A stretch of DNA of 64,000 nt, from contig NZ_JAAIIJ010000002.1 in the NCBI RefSeq assembly GCF_012932445.1, positions 1 to 64,000 on the forward strand, in the 5' to 3' direction. The notes under the pieces are model-generated. The model was not told the origin of the DNA and did no database searches. It saw nothing but the letters and a program-made list of their open reading frames with translations. Positions 1 through 8,988 of this stretch are shown one piece after another. Origin of the DNA: Bifidobacterium panos. Lineage in GTDB: Bacteria > Actinomycetota > Actinomycetes > Actinomycetales > Bifidobacteriaceae. The position numbers and the translations under genes are program-made. Position 1 is the first letter of the stretch; every line of letters begins with the position of its first letter.

Positions 1-83
1 AGGCCCGGGGGTCCGCTGGGAAGCACGGGGACGCGCAAGGGGGACAGGAGTGACCAGAACGATGCCGAGCCCGTGTGGGGAGA

Positions 84-821
84 CTACCAACCAGTAAGCG
101 TGCCGGCCACCTCGGACGGCCGGTTGTCTGGGGGTGAGCCAACTCTAGCGAAGACCGCGCGGTCGCGCGGGGCGAGCGGCTCCTCGCCACGTTCCACCAC
201 GATGTCGGCGAAGAAGCGGTTCAGCGCCTGCGTTTCCTGGGCGTGTGGGTCGGTGGCGGCCGTGCCGGAAAAGATGCCGCGCAGCATCCAGCGCGGGCCG
301 TCCACGCCGACAATGCGGGTGGTCACCGCCTTGCCACCCTTGACGGAGACAGGCAGGCTGATTTCCGTGCCGAACACGCCGTCGGCGGCTTTGGCCTTGG
401 TGTTGGATTCCAGGAAGTCCTCGCGCAGATCCCCCCACAGCCCAAGCGTTTTGGGTGCCGCATATGCTTCGACCTCAAGGCTGGAGTTCTTATAAGTGAT
501 GGTGGCGCCAAGCACGGCCCCCGTGGAACGGTTCGCTTTGATTCTCAGCTCGATCTGCTTCATGAACGGCAGATAGTAGGCACCAAGATCGAGATATTCG
601 TCGTAATCGGGCACGTCCTCGTCGTCCACGTCCCAAGGGCCTCGGGTTTCGCCGCGCCCTTCGTAGCTGCTGGAGGCTTGTGGCAGCGCCTCGGCTGCGG
701 TTTGCTCGGCGATTTCGCTGTCTTCCTTGGCGGCGGCGTTCGCGGCTTCGGCGGCTTTCACATCCTCATCCTGCACCTGTGCGTCGCGTTGCTTCTTCTT
801 ACCGAATCCGAATAGTCCCAT
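84..821 (-). CDS. DUF3710 domain-containing protein
   Basis: Predicted cytosolic protein of 245 residues resembling the actinobacterial DUF3710 family, whose biochemical function is unknown. The N-terminus is a short basic Gly/Phe/Lys segment (GLFGFGKKK), followed by an acidic Ala/Glu linker to about residue 70 and then the conserved region with GPWDVDDEDVPDYDEYLDLG and the stretch around RWMLRGIFSG. The start is the ATG preceded by GAGGAA; an 18-codon upstream extension has no better ribosome site. It is the last of a run of minus-strand genes below exoA. Family assignment is from recognition of the motif pattern and not from a search. Confidence 0.8.
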   Translation of the reverse strand: MGLFGFGKKKQRDAQVQDEDVKAAEAANAAAKEDSEIAEQTAAEALPQASSSYEGRGETRGPWDVDDEDVPDYDEYLDLGAYYLPFMKQIELRIKANRSTGAVLGATITYKNSSLEVEAYAAPKTLGLWGDLREDFLESNTKAKAADGVFGTEISLPVSVKGGKAVTTRIVGVDGPRWMLRGIFSGTAATDPHAQETQALNRFFADIVVERGEEPLAPRDRAVFARVGSPPDNRPSEVAGTLTGW

Positions 822-931
822 TGGTTCCTCATTTGTCGATTTGTCGTACGTGCATAACCGTGACCAGCCTAGCACCTAGATATGCGAACGCCGGGCGCGA
901 CTGTCTGCAAATTCTCTTAAAATCAGCCCGC

Positions 932-1792
932 TTATATGTCGTAGGTGATGCTCACAGGGGCATGATCCGACCACCGGGTGTCATAGGACGAAGCTTTGTC
1001 GATGCTGAAACCCTGCGCCGTTGCGGCCAAGCCGGGCGTGGCGAACTGGTAGTCGAGACGCCAGCCGACGTTGTTGTCAAAAGCACGCCCGCGCTGGCTC
1101 CACCAGGTGTACGGCCCCTGCACCTCGCCTGCGAGTTGGCGCATCACATCCACGAAGCGATATTCCCCCAGCCACTTGTCGATATAGACACGCTCTTCAG
1201 GCAGGAATCCGGCGTGCGTTTCGTTCGCCTTGGCGTTCTTGATGTCGAGCGGCGTGTGGGCGATATTGAAATCACCGCACAGCACGGCTTGCCTGCCGCC
1301 GTCTGCCGCTTCGTCGCGCAATTGCCCCAATCGCACGAGCATGGTGTCGAGAAAGCGGTATTTTTGCCCCATTTTCACCGGGTCGTCGGCGTTGCCGGCA
1401 TGCACGTACACGCACGCCACTGTCAGCTCAGCGCCGGACGGGGTGGTAATGTCCGTCTCGATCCATCGACCAGAATCCACGTCCTCATCGAGGCCGGGCA
1501 AACCGTAACGCTTGCCCGTCACCTTGAGGTTGGTGAGCAATCCCACGCCGGCGCGCCCCTTGACGCGGCACACCTCGTTGACGCGGGTGAGTTCGCCTTG
1601 GTCGGCAATGGCACCGGCGGTGGCATATTCGAAGGCGAACTCGTCAAAGATCGGGTCGATCTCCTCTTGTGGGGCGCGCACCTCCTGCATGCACCAGACG
1701 TTCGGCGTATGCTCCCCCGCCCATGTCTCGATGCCCTTACGTTTGGCCGCGCGAATGCCGTTGACATTCGATGTGGTGATGGTGATGGTCAT
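932..1792 (-). CDS. xth: Exodeoxyribonuclease III (AP endonuclease family)
   Basis: Predicted DNA-repair nuclease of 286 residues from the exonuclease III/APE endonuclease-exonuclease-phosphatase fold, which cleaves at abasic sites. Visible motifs in order are NVNGIRAA near the N-terminus, the metal-binding glutamate in MQEVRAP, GDFNIAH, and the C-terminal catalytic SDHAPV. Length is normal for the family. An AGGAT ribosome site precedes ATG 1792; a TTG six codons upstream (1810) is in frame but less likely. It begins 27 bases below the peptide importer ATPase gene, so it may be read from that operon. Confidence 0.92.
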   Translation of the reverse strand: MTITITTSNVNGIRAAKRKGIETWAGEHTPNVWCMQEVRAPQEEIDPIFDEFAFEYATAGAIADQGELTRVNEVCRVKGRAGVGLLTNLKVTGKRYGLPGLDEDVDSGRWIETDITTPSGAELTVACVYVHAGNADDPVKMGQKYRFLDTMLVRLGQLRDEAADGGRQAVLCGDFNIAHTPLDIKNAKANETHAGFLPEERVYIDKWLGEYRFVDVMRQLAGEVQGPYTWWSQRGRAFDNNVGWRLDYQFATPGLAATAQGFSIDKASSYDTRWSDHAPVSITYDI

Positions 1793-1819
1793 GTGGTTTA
1801 TCCTACACAACCTCGCCCG

Positions 1820-3826
1820 TCAGTCGAGGCCGAGCTGGAGCTTGCCTCCGGGAATGGCGTCGAGCAAATCGCGGGTATATTGCATCTTCGGATGGTCGAA
1901 CACCTCATCGGTGGTGGCGTGCTCCACAAGCTTGCCGTGCTGCATCACCACGACTTCATCCGCGATTTGGCGCACCACGGCCAGATCGTGCGTGATGAAC
2001 AGATAGCTCAGGTTCTTCTCGGCTTGCAAATCGTTGAGCAGGCGCAACACCTGATCCTGCACCAGCACATCCAGCGCGGACACCGCCTCGTCGCATACGA
2101 TCACGTCCGGATCCAACGCCATAGCGCGCGCAATGGCGATGCGCTGACGCTGTCCACCGGACAGCTCGTTCGGATAGCGCTGCATGACGGATTTGGGCAG
2201 TTCCACCATATCGAGCAGTTCGCTCACACGGGCGACGCGGCTCTTTTTGTCGCCGATACCGTGGATGCGCAACGGCTCCTCGATGGAACGGAAAATCGAA
2301 TACATTGGGTCGAGCGAACCGTAGGGGTTCTGGAACACCGGCTGCACGTGACGGCGGAAGTCCAGCAACCGCTTGCCCTTGAACTCGCTGATGTTCTGCC
2401 CCTCGTAGGTGACGGTACCATCGGTGGGATCGAGCAGTTTCAACACCATGTTCGCCACGGTGGACTTGCCGGAGCCGGACTCGCCCACGATGGCCAATGT
2501 GGAGCCGCGTTTGACGCTGAACGAGACGTCGTCAACGGCTTTGAACATTTCCTTCTTGCGCGGCAGTTTGAATTCGCGGGTCAGGTGGCTCACTTCGATA
2601 ATCGCATCACTGTGTTCGAGCTTGTCCTCACCCACGACACGGTGTTCGAGCAACGCGTTCGCGTCCTGACCGCGTTCTTTGGCGGAGATGATGCGATGCG
2701 AGGCAAGCGAGGGAGCCGCAGCCACCAACCGCTTGGTGTAGGGGTGCTGCGGGTGCTGGAGCACTTCGAGAGACGGGCCGGATTCGACGACCTGCCCCTT
2801 GTACATCACCACGATATGCTGGGCGCGCTCGGCGGCAAGTCCCAGATCGTGGGTGATGAAGAGCACGGCGGTGCCCAGCGAATCGGTGAGCATGTGCAGA
2901 TGGTCGAGAATCTTCTTCTGCACGGTGACGTCCAGCGCGGAGGTCGGCTCGTCGGCGATCAGCAGATCGGGACGGCAGGCCAGACCGATGGCGATCAGCG
3001 CGCGCTGGCGCATGCCGCCGGAGAATTCGTGCGGGAACTGGCGTGCGCGGGTGGCCGCGTCTGGCAAGCCGGCTTCGGACAGCAATCCGGCAATGCGATC
3101 GTCCATGGTGGAGCCGGTGACGTGGCTCTTGGCGATGGCCCATGCCTTGTCGGCGTTCACTCCGGCCTTGATCAGGTCGTCGGCCACACGCCAACGGGTT
3201 TCGGAACCGGGCACCCATTCCTCGGTGAAATAAGCCATTGAGCGCTCGGCTGTCTCGCCGGTGAGCCCGGCCTCGGCAATGGCGGCTTTGGCGGCTTCAA
3301 GCAGTGCCGGCAGTTCCGTCGAACCGATGAACGTCTCGTCGTCGCTATCGTTGAGCTTCACCTCATCGCCGGCAAGCGCCGTGGCCAAGGCGGAGCGCTT
3401 CTCGTGCGCCACGTCCATGTTGTTGGCCTTGAGCGCCTCTTTGACCTGGGTGCCGATGCGCCACACGGGGTTGAGGTTGCTCATCGGGTCTTGCGGCACC
3501 AAGCCCATGGCAGAGCCGCGCAGCTTGTCGAAATCCTTCTGCTTCAAGCCCACCAGTTCCTGGCCGTTGAGCTTGATGGAGCCGCCCACCACATGGCCGG
3601 TGCCAGGCAGCAAGCCCAGCACGCTCATGGCCGAGGTGGACTTGCCAGAACCGGATTCGCCCACGATGGCGACCCACTGGCCGGGATAGACCGAGAAGGA
3701 GGCGTCTCGCACCGCGTGCACGGCACGCTTGTCGTCGGTGGTGAAATCGATGGCGAGATTCTTGACTTCAAGCAGCGGGCCACGTTCTTTCTGCATGGCG
3801 ACGAGCTTGGATTCGTTGTTTTCCAT
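1820..3826 (-). CDS. Peptide ABC transporter, fused OppD-OppF ATPase
   Basis: A 668-residue protein containing two complete ABC ATPase domains, equivalent to OppD/DppD and OppF/DppF joined in one chain. Domain 1 has Walker A GESGSGKS at 56-63, Q-loop at 112, signature FSGGMRQR at about 268-275 and Walker B LLIADEP at about 288-294. Domain 2 repeats the set (GESGSGKS near 450, LSGGQRQR, DVIVCDEAVSALD). It would energise peptide uptake through the two permeases encoded just upstream. Domain 1 has an insertion of roughly 100 residues between Q-loop and signature (about 141-240), which normal OppD proteins lack. The gene is 21 bases downstream of the permease gene. Confidence 0.92.
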   Translation of the reverse strand: MENNESKLVAMQKERGPLLEVKNLAIDFTTDDKRAVHAVRDASFSVYPGQWVAIVGESGSGKSTSAMSVLGLLPGTGHVVGGSIKLNGQELVGLKQKDFDKLRGSAMGLVPQDPMSNLNPVWRIGTQVKEALKANNMDVAHEKRSALATALAGDEVKLNDSDDETFIGSTELPALLEAAKAAIAEAGLTGETAERSMAYFTEEWVPGSETRWRVADDLIKAGVNADKAWAIAKSHVTGSTMDDRIAGLLSEAGLPDAATRARQFPHEFSGGMRQRALIAIGLACRPDLLIADEPTSALDVTVQKKILDHLHMLTDSLGTAVLFITHDLGLAAERAQHIVVMYKGQVVESGPSLEVLQHPQHPYTKRLVAAAPSLASHRIISAKERGQDANALLEHRVVGEDKLEHSDAIIEVSHLTREFKLPRKKEMFKAVDDVSFSVKRGSTLAIVGESGSGKSTVANMVLKLLDPTDGTVTYEGQNISEFKGKRLLDFRRHVQPVFQNPYGSLDPMYSIFRSIEEPLRIHGIGDKKSRVARVSELLDMVELPKSVMQRYPNELSGGQRQRIAIARAMALDPDVIVCDEAVSALDVLVQDQVLRLLNDLQAEKNLSYLFITHDLAVVRQIADEVVVMQHGKLVEHATTDEVFDHPKMQYTRDLLDAIPGGKLQLGLD

Positions 3827-3847
3827 AATGTTCGATTCCTCTCCGGC

Positions 3848-4798
3848 TCAGGCAGTGCGGCTCTTCGGGTCGAGCGCGTCCTTCATGGCGTCGCCCATCA
3901 TGATGAACGACAGCACGGTGATGGCCAGCGCCGCGGACGGATAGAACAGCACCATCGGGTTGGTCATCAGGTTGGTCTGCGCCTCGGAAATGTCTCCGCC
4001 CCAGCTGACGGTGGTGGTTGGCAAACCGACGCCGAGGAAGCTCAAGGTGGCTTCGAGCACGATATAGGTGGCCAGCGAAGTGGTGCCAATCACGATGATG
4101 GGTGCCAGGGAGTTCGGCAGGATATGGCGGAACAGGTTGCGGCTCGGTGACGAACCGAGCGCCGTGGAGGCGGTGTTGAACTCAAGGTTCTTCGTCTCCA
4201 ACACGGCACCGCGTGCGATGCGGGCCGTGCTGGTCCAACCGAACAGGGCCATGACGAGCACGATCTTCCAGATCGAGCCGTTGGTCTTGAACATCTGCAG
4301 CACCACAATGGCACCGAGCAGAATCGGCAAAGCCAGGAAGATATCCGTCACACGGCTGAGCAGCGAGTCAAGCCAGCCACCGAAGAAGCCGGCGAGGGCA
4401 CCGATGAGGGTGCCAATCAACACCACGAGTATCGTGGCGGCAAGGCCGACGCTCAGTGAGGTGCGGGTGCCGTACACCACGCGGGTATACACGTCGCACC
4501 CTTGGAAGTCGAAGCCGAAGGGGTGCCCCGGCGACGGCTTGCCCAACGAGTTTTCCAACACGCAGTAGTTCGGGTCCTGCTTGGTGAACAGGGTCGGGAA
4601 CAGCGCCACGATCACGATGAACATGATAAGCAGGCCGGACACGATGAACAGCGGGTTGCGGCGCAACGTGCGCCACGCATCCGTCCACAGGCTGCTGGCG
4701 GGAGCGGATTCGTCGACGTTGTCGACATCCTGCAACGGAGTCTCGTCAAGCGGGGCGACGTAACGCTCCTGACCGGGAAGGGTGGTCATATCAGTCAT
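3848..4798 (-). CDS. Peptide ABC transporter permease (OppC/DppC type)
   Basis: Inner subunit of a peptide importer, 316 residues. After a polar N-terminus of about 40 residues there is one hydrophobic segment (near 45-65), a periplasmic-type loop, and a block of five further membrane segments with the binding-protein-dependent transport signature around DIFLALPILLGAI and GVGLPTTTVSWGGDISEA. The chosen ATG 4798 is preceded by AAAGGAG at proper spacing; a longer reading frame starting inside that ribosome site is less likely. It pairs with the OppB-like permease immediately upstream and the fused ATPase downstream. Confidence 0.93.
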   Translation of the reverse strand: MTDMTTLPGQERYVAPLDETPLQDVDNVDESAPASSLWTDAWRTLRRNPLFIVSGLLIMFIVIVALFPTLFTKQDPNYCVLENSLGKPSPGHPFGFDFQGCDVYTRVVYGTRTSLSVGLAATILVVLIGTLIGALAGFFGGWLDSLLSRVTDIFLALPILLGAIVVLQMFKTNGSIWKIVLVMALFGWTSTARIARGAVLETKNLEFNTASTALGSSPSRNLFRHILPNSLAPIIVIGTTSLATYIVLEATLSFLGVGLPTTTVSWGGDISEAQTNLMTNPMVLFYPSAALAITVLSFIMMGDAMKDALDPKSRTA

Positions 4799-4816
4799 TT
4801 CGTTCTCCTTTCCCAA

Positions 4817-5743
4817 TCAGGCGTAACGGATACGCGGATCAAGAGCCGCGTACAACAAATCGACGATAAGATTGCACACCACGAAAATCAGCATCAACAG
4901 CGTCACGATGGATACCACCAGATTGCCTTCGCCTTTCAGAATGCTCTGGTAGGTCAGCCAGCCGACACCGTGGATGTTGAAGATGGTTTCCGAAATCATC
5001 GCGCCGCCCATCAGCGCGGCGATGTCCTGGCCAAGATAAGTCACCACGGGAATCAGGGAGTTGCGCAGCACGTGGCGCAGCATGACCTGACCGTTGCTCA
5101 TGCCTTTGGCGCGTGCCGTGCGCACGTAATCCTCGGCGATGTTCGAGGAGATTTCGGCGCGGGTCAGGCGGATGATGTAGGCCATCGACACCGAGCCGAG
5201 CACCATCGCAGGCATCAGCAAGTCGATGAAGCCCGGATTGCTGCCGGCCGTCACCGGCAAGATGCTCCACTTGATGCCGAACAGGTATTGGCAAAGGAAG
5301 CCGGTGACGAACGTGGGCACGGAAATCAGCAGCAACGAAACCAGCAGAATCACGGTGTCGTACCACTTGCCCTTCTTCAGGCCGGAAATCACGCCGAAAA
5401 TCACGCCGAAAATCGCCTCGAACACGAACGCCATCAACGCCAGCCTGATGGTGACGGGGAATGCGCGGGCGATTTCGTCGATGACGGGCTGGCCGGCGAA
5501 GGTCTGCCCGAAATCAAGAGTCAGTGCGTTCTTGAGAAAAATGAAATACTGAACGATGAATGGTTTGTCCAGATGATATTCCGCGCGAATCTGAGCCGCA
5601 ACCGCCTGATTGACCGGCTTGTCGCCGAACATCGCCTTGACCGGGTCTCCGGGCAATGCGAAGACGAGGGCATACACCAGCAGCGTCGTACCAAGAACCA
5701 CGGGGATCACCTGCAGCACGCGGCGCAGAAGATACTTGCCCAT
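4817..5743 (-). CDS. Peptide ABC transporter permease (OppB/DppB type)
   Basis: A 308-residue membrane protein starting MGKYLLRRVLQVIPVVLGT, a hallmark of OppB/DppB permeases, with the conserved ALPGDPV motif, about six membrane segments and the EAA-loop region ending DYVRTARAKGMSNGQV. It forms the translocation channel with the OppC-like subunit. The start has an AAGGAG ribosome site; the 36 codons upstream in frame show no coding character. It lies 18 bases before the OppC-like gene. The 223 bases separating it from the binding-protein gene hold a hairpin, so permease transcription may be partly attenuated. Confidence 0.93.
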   Translation of the reverse strand: MGKYLLRRVLQVIPVVLGTTLLVYALVFALPGDPVKAMFGDKPVNQAVAAQIRAEYHLDKPFIVQYFIFLKNALTLDFGQTFAGQPVIDEIARAFPVTIRLALMAFVFEAIFGVIFGVISGLKKGKWYDTVILLVSLLLISVPTFVTGFLCQYLFGIKWSILPVTAGSNPGFIDLLMPAMVLGSVSMAYIIRLTRAEISSNIAEDYVRTARAKGMSNGQVMLRHVLRNSLIPVVTYLGQDIAALMGGAMISETIFNIHGVGWLTYQSILKGEGNLVVSIVTLLMLIFVVCNLIVDLLYAALDPRIRYA

Positions 5744-5913
5744 AGACTTCTCCTTGTCCCATGACCACTGCCGCATAACGGGGGAATAAAGACACCCGTA
5801 GGCATGGTCAACAAATACGCCTGACAGTTTACCGCAAGACTTGACCAACAAATGTTACGTACCGCATATCGAATTACGCACCGCATATCAAGCAGCGGGG
5901 CCGTGCGATAACA

Positions 5914-5942
5914 AAAGGGCGAAAGCCGAAGCCTTCGCCCTT
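5914..5942 (-). terminator. Hairpin between oppA-like and oppB-like genes
   Basis: A nine-base-pair perfect stem (AAGGGCGAA with TTCGCCCTT) with a ten-base loop, followed on the minus strand by TTTTG. It sits just after the stop of the binding-protein gene, so it probably acts as an intra-operon attenuator that makes the binding protein more abundant than the permeases, a common arrangement in such importers. The functional reading is inference. Confidence 0.7.
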
Positions 5943-5966
5943 ATGCGACCTAGTGCGCAGATCAAC

Positions 5967-7607
5967 TCACTGCTTGCTCATCTCTGCATAGGTCGGCAGG
6001 TTCTGCCAGTTCATTGCAAAACCGCTCTTGATGTTCTTGGAGGCGACGCCGTGAGTGTTCGCGTAATAGAGCGGGATTGCCGGCAGCTGCTCAAGCAGGA
6101 TTTCCTCAGCCTGCTGGTAGAGCTTGTTGGCGGCATCGGTGTCGGTGGTGGCATACGCTTCGTCGAGCAACTTGTCGAAGTCGGCGTTCTTGTAGTCACC
6201 ATCGTTCGAGCCATTGCCGTCGGCGGCCTTGGAATCGAAGATCTGGAACAGGTAGTTCTCGGCGGACGGATAGTCGGGCTGCCAGCCGGTGCGGAAGGCG
6301 CCGCTGATCTTGCGATCGGTGACGGCCTCACGGTACTCGTTGAAGGTCGGCATCGGATTGGTGGCGGCCACTTCGGTGCCCAGAACGTTGTTGATGGAGT
6401 TCACCACGGCCTTGTAGATCGACTCGTGGCCACCGTCGGCATTGTAGGAGAAGGTGAGCTGACCATCGAACTTGGAGATGGCGTCGGCCTTCTGCCACAG
6501 TTCCTTCGCCTTGGAGGCGTCGTACTTGAGGTTGTCAACGCCCTTGAGATCCGTGGAGTAGCCCGGGGTCAGCGGGGAGGTGAAGTCGGTGGGGGCAGTG
6601 CCGACACCGGAAAGCACCTTGTCGATGATGGAGGAGCGGTCGATGGCCATGGAGATGGCCTGACGACGCAGCTGGCCTTCCTCGGTGTTGGTCTGGAAGT
6701 GCTCAAGGCTGGAGGGAATGGTGAAGGTCTGAATCACGGAACCGGCCTCGTTGTAGGCCTGCACCTTGCTGTCGGACTGGAACGTCTTGGTGTTGGCGGC
6801 CGGGACGGTCTCCATCACGTCGAGGTTGCCGGCCTGCACATCGGCATAGGCGGCAGTGTCGGAGGTGTAGATCTTGAAGGTCACACCGTCGTTCTTGGCC
6901 GAACGGTTGCCCTTGTAATCGCTGTTCTTGACCAGGGCGATTTCCGAGTTGTGGGTCCAGTGGTCGAACACATACGCGCCGCTGCAGCCGTCCTTCGGGT
7001 TCTCACCGAAGGCCGTGGGATCCTTGAAGAAGGAGTCGGGCAGCGGGGCGAAAGCGGTGTAGCCCACCTTGACGGGGAACACGGAATCAGGCTGGCTCAG
7101 GGTGACGGTGAAAGTCTGGTCGTCCACGACCTTCAGGCCGGACAACTGCTCGTCGCCGCTCAGGCCGTCCTTCTGCAGGTCTTCATAGCCGGCAATGGTG
7201 TTGAAGAAGGAGGAGCACAGCATGGCGTTCTTGGAGTTGGCCACGTAGCTCCAAGCCTTGGTGAAGTTTTCGGCCTTGACGGTGTCACCGTTGGCGAACT
7301 TCCAGTCCTTGAGCTTGATGGTGTATTCGGTGGAATCGGCGTTCGGAGTGATGGACTCCGCGATTTCATTGGAGGGGTTGCCCTTGGCGTCGAAGGACAC
7401 CAGACGCGCGAACATCAGGTCTGCGGGCTTGCCGCCACCGGTCTCGTTGATGTTGCCCGGAATGAAGGTCTTTTGGGGCTCGGAAGCGTAGGCGGTGATG
7501 ATATTGCTGGAAGCGCTGCTGGAGGAGCTGCTGGACGAGCCACAACCAGACAGCATCATTGCAGCGGCGCACACTGCGGCGGCCGCGGCGAATGCTTTCT
7601 TCTTCAT
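5967..7607 (-). CDS. Peptide ABC transporter substrate-binding lipoprotein
   Basis: A 546-residue extracytoplasmic solute-binding protein (SBP family 5, OppA/DppA-like). The N-terminus is a lipoprotein signal: MKKK, a hydrophobic Ala-rich core and the lipobox LSGC, followed by a serine-rich tether. The body has family-5 patterns such as the SYVANSKNAMLCSS region, GCSGAYVFDHW and the C-terminal YQQAEEILLEQLPAIPLYY. It delivers oligopeptides to the permeases encoded next. AGGAGA lies eight bases before ATG 7607; an upstream in-frame start is not supported. A hairpin follows the stop. Confidence 0.93.
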   Translation of the reverse strand: MKKKAFAAAAAVCAAAMMLSGCGSSSSSSSSASSNIITAYASEPQKTFIPGNINETGGGKPADLMFARLVSFDAKGNPSNEIAESITPNADSTEYTIKLKDWKFANGDTVKAENFTKAWSYVANSKNAMLCSSFFNTIAGYEDLQKDGLSGDEQLSGLKVVDDQTFTVTLSQPDSVFPVKVGYTAFAPLPDSFFKDPTAFGENPKDGCSGAYVFDHWTHNSEIALVKNSDYKGNRSAKNDGVTFKIYTSDTAAYADVQAGNLDVMETVPAANTKTFQSDSKVQAYNEAGSVIQTFTIPSSLEHFQTNTEEGQLRRQAISMAIDRSSIIDKVLSGVGTAPTDFTSPLTPGYSTDLKGVDNLKYDASKAKELWQKADAISKFDGQLTFSYNADGGHESIYKAVVNSINNVLGTEVAATNPMPTFNEYREAVTDRKISGAFRTGWQPDYPSAENYLFQIFDSKAADGNGSNDGDYKNADFDKLLDEAYATTDTDAANKLYQQAEEILLEQLPAIPLYYANTHGVASKNIKSGFAMNWQNLPTYAEMSKQ

Positions 7608-7719
7608 GAATGATTCTCCTAATTTCCTATACGGACGCGGGTTCGCGCCCAATCAGGCAAAAGAAACCGACCAGGCGCATGCAATACACCCGTTAGCCTC
7701 TCCGCTGATTCGCCCCCCC

Positions 7720-7749
7720 ATTGTGCCGCACGTCGCAGACAGGGCGTCA
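7720..7749 (-). promoter_or_regulatory. Candidate promoter of the peptide importer operon
   Basis: In the 287 bases upstream of the binding-protein gene, the minus strand carries TGACGC (7749-7744) and CACAAT (7725-7720) separated by 18 bases, a weak match to a sigma-70-type promoter. No other clear candidate was seen in this gap. This is only a pattern match. Confidence 0.25.
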
Positions 7750-7894
7750 TTCCCCCGTAACAATCCGTTAAGATTGCGCACATCGTGCCGTTACGCGCCA
7801 TGCAAGTCATATCTAGGCCTCGCCTTCTGAGCGGGAAAGCGATTCCTTTTATATGTTGTCTGTCAGCCGGCAAGGGGCGGAGGGCACATCCCGC

Positions 7895-8854
7895 TCACGC
7901 GCGGGGGAAAGCCTGGCCGTAACGCGACTTGAGCTGCTCGATGGAGACGTGGGTGTATCGTTGCGTGGTTTTCAGCGACGAATGCCCCAGCATCTCCTGC
8001 ACCTCGCGCAAGTCCGCTCCACCGTCGAGCAGATGCGTGGCGGCGGAATGGCGCAGCGCGTGCGGGCTGATGTCGGGCACGCCGGCTTCGCGCGCCGCGC
8101 GGTGCACTACCTCGCGTGCCACACGCTGGTCGAGACGGCTTCCATGGACGCCAAGGAACAAAGCGGCGCCCGCCGGTGCCGGGCGCGGCTGAGGGTGGTT
8201 GGCGAGGGACGAGCCTTGTGAGCGGGCGGCCAACAGCTGTGGTCTGCCCCGCTCGACCCACACTTCGAGCGCGTGCATGGCCGGCACGCCGAACGGCACC
8301 ACGCGCTGTTTGTCGCCTTTGCCGGTGACCTTGACGGTGCGCCCCGCGAAATCGACGTCGCCCACATCCAGACCCACCAGTTCAGCCACGCGAATGCCGG
8401 TGGCATACAGCAGTTCGAGAATGGCCGCGTCGCGCAAATGAACAGGATCGGATTGCGCAGCGGCAGCCTCGCCTTCGGCGTTCATCAGCTGACTGGCCTG
8501 TGCCTCGGTCAATACGGCGGGCAATGTGTTCGGACTCTTCGGCGTCATCAATGTGGCGGCCGGGTTCGCGCCCATCACGCCATGCTCATGCGCCCAAGCG
8601 AAGAAGCCGCGCACGGCCACCGTTTTGCGTGCCATGCTGCTGCGCGCATGCGTACGCGATTCGATGCCCATCCATCCGCGCAAATCATCGAGCGTCACCT
8701 CGTCGAGACTCCGTATTCCCTGTTCCCACAGGCACTCCAAGCAGGCACTCACATCACTGCGATACGCCTTCAGCGTATGTTCGCTCAAGCCACGGTTCGC
8801 CTTGAGATAATCAAGGAATGCATCAAGCTGCGCAGCGAACGCGATATCGGCCAT
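7895..8854 (-). CDS. xerC: Tyrosine recombinase XerC
   Basis: A 319-residue tyrosine recombinase expected to resolve chromosome dimers together with XerD. The N-terminal SAM-like DNA-binding half contains HTLKAYRSDV; the catalytic half shows the first arginine in YATGIRVAELVG, HxxR in HALRHSAATHLL, and the histidine and nucleophilic tyrosine in GHSSLKTTQRYTHVS. An insertion-like Ala/Pro-rich stretch (about residues 210-235) lies between the lysine and HxxR regions. A second recombinase at 25878-26813 is adjacent to parA-scpAB and is the better XerD candidate, so this one is called XerC. It is divergent from the ABC operon at 8989. Confidence 0.85.
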   Translation of the reverse strand: MADIAFAAQLDAFLDYLKANRGLSEHTLKAYRSDVSACLECLWEQGIRSLDEVTLDDLRGWMGIESRTHARSSMARKTVAVRGFFAWAHEHGVMGANPAATLMTPKSPNTLPAVLTEAQASQLMNAEGEAAAAQSDPVHLRDAAILELLYATGIRVAELVGLDVGDVDFAGRTVKVTGKGDKQRVVPFGVPAMHALEVWVERGRPQLLAARSQGSSLANHPQPRPAPAGAALFLGVHGSRLDQRVAREVVHRAAREAGVPDISPHALRHSAATHLLDGGADLREVQEMLGHSSLKTTQRYTHVSIEQLKSRYGQAFPRA

Positions 8855-8900
8855 ATTCCCAAAGCCTACTCGACCTGACCCCCTGATAGACCAGACAAAT

Positions 8901-8988
8901 TATTTTAGGCGAATCGCCGATAACGCATCGAGAGAATTCTGATAAACTAGCTATTTTAAGTAAATCGCCGATAATGCATCGAGGGAAT
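8901..8988. repeat. Pair of 37-bp direct repeats, candidate operators
   Basis: Two 37-base copies (8901-8937 and 8952-8988) match at 32 of 37 positions and start 51 bases apart. Each contains an internal dyad CGAT-N5-ATCG. The second copy ends at the start codon of the ABC ATPase gene. They occupy most of the 134-base divergent gap between xerC and the ABC operon, a position typical of repressor binding sites. The regulator is unknown and no regulator gene is adjacent. Confidence 0.55.

Noticed and set aside
1-83. Possible gene end or start at the left edge
   Set aside because: Only 83 bases with no ribosome site or recognisable peptide on either strand; nothing can be supported.
680-3241. 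853-codon plus-strand open frame
   Set aside because: It is antisense to exoA and the fused OppDF gene, both with strong motifs; the His/Gln-rich product is typical of a GC-rich shadow frame.
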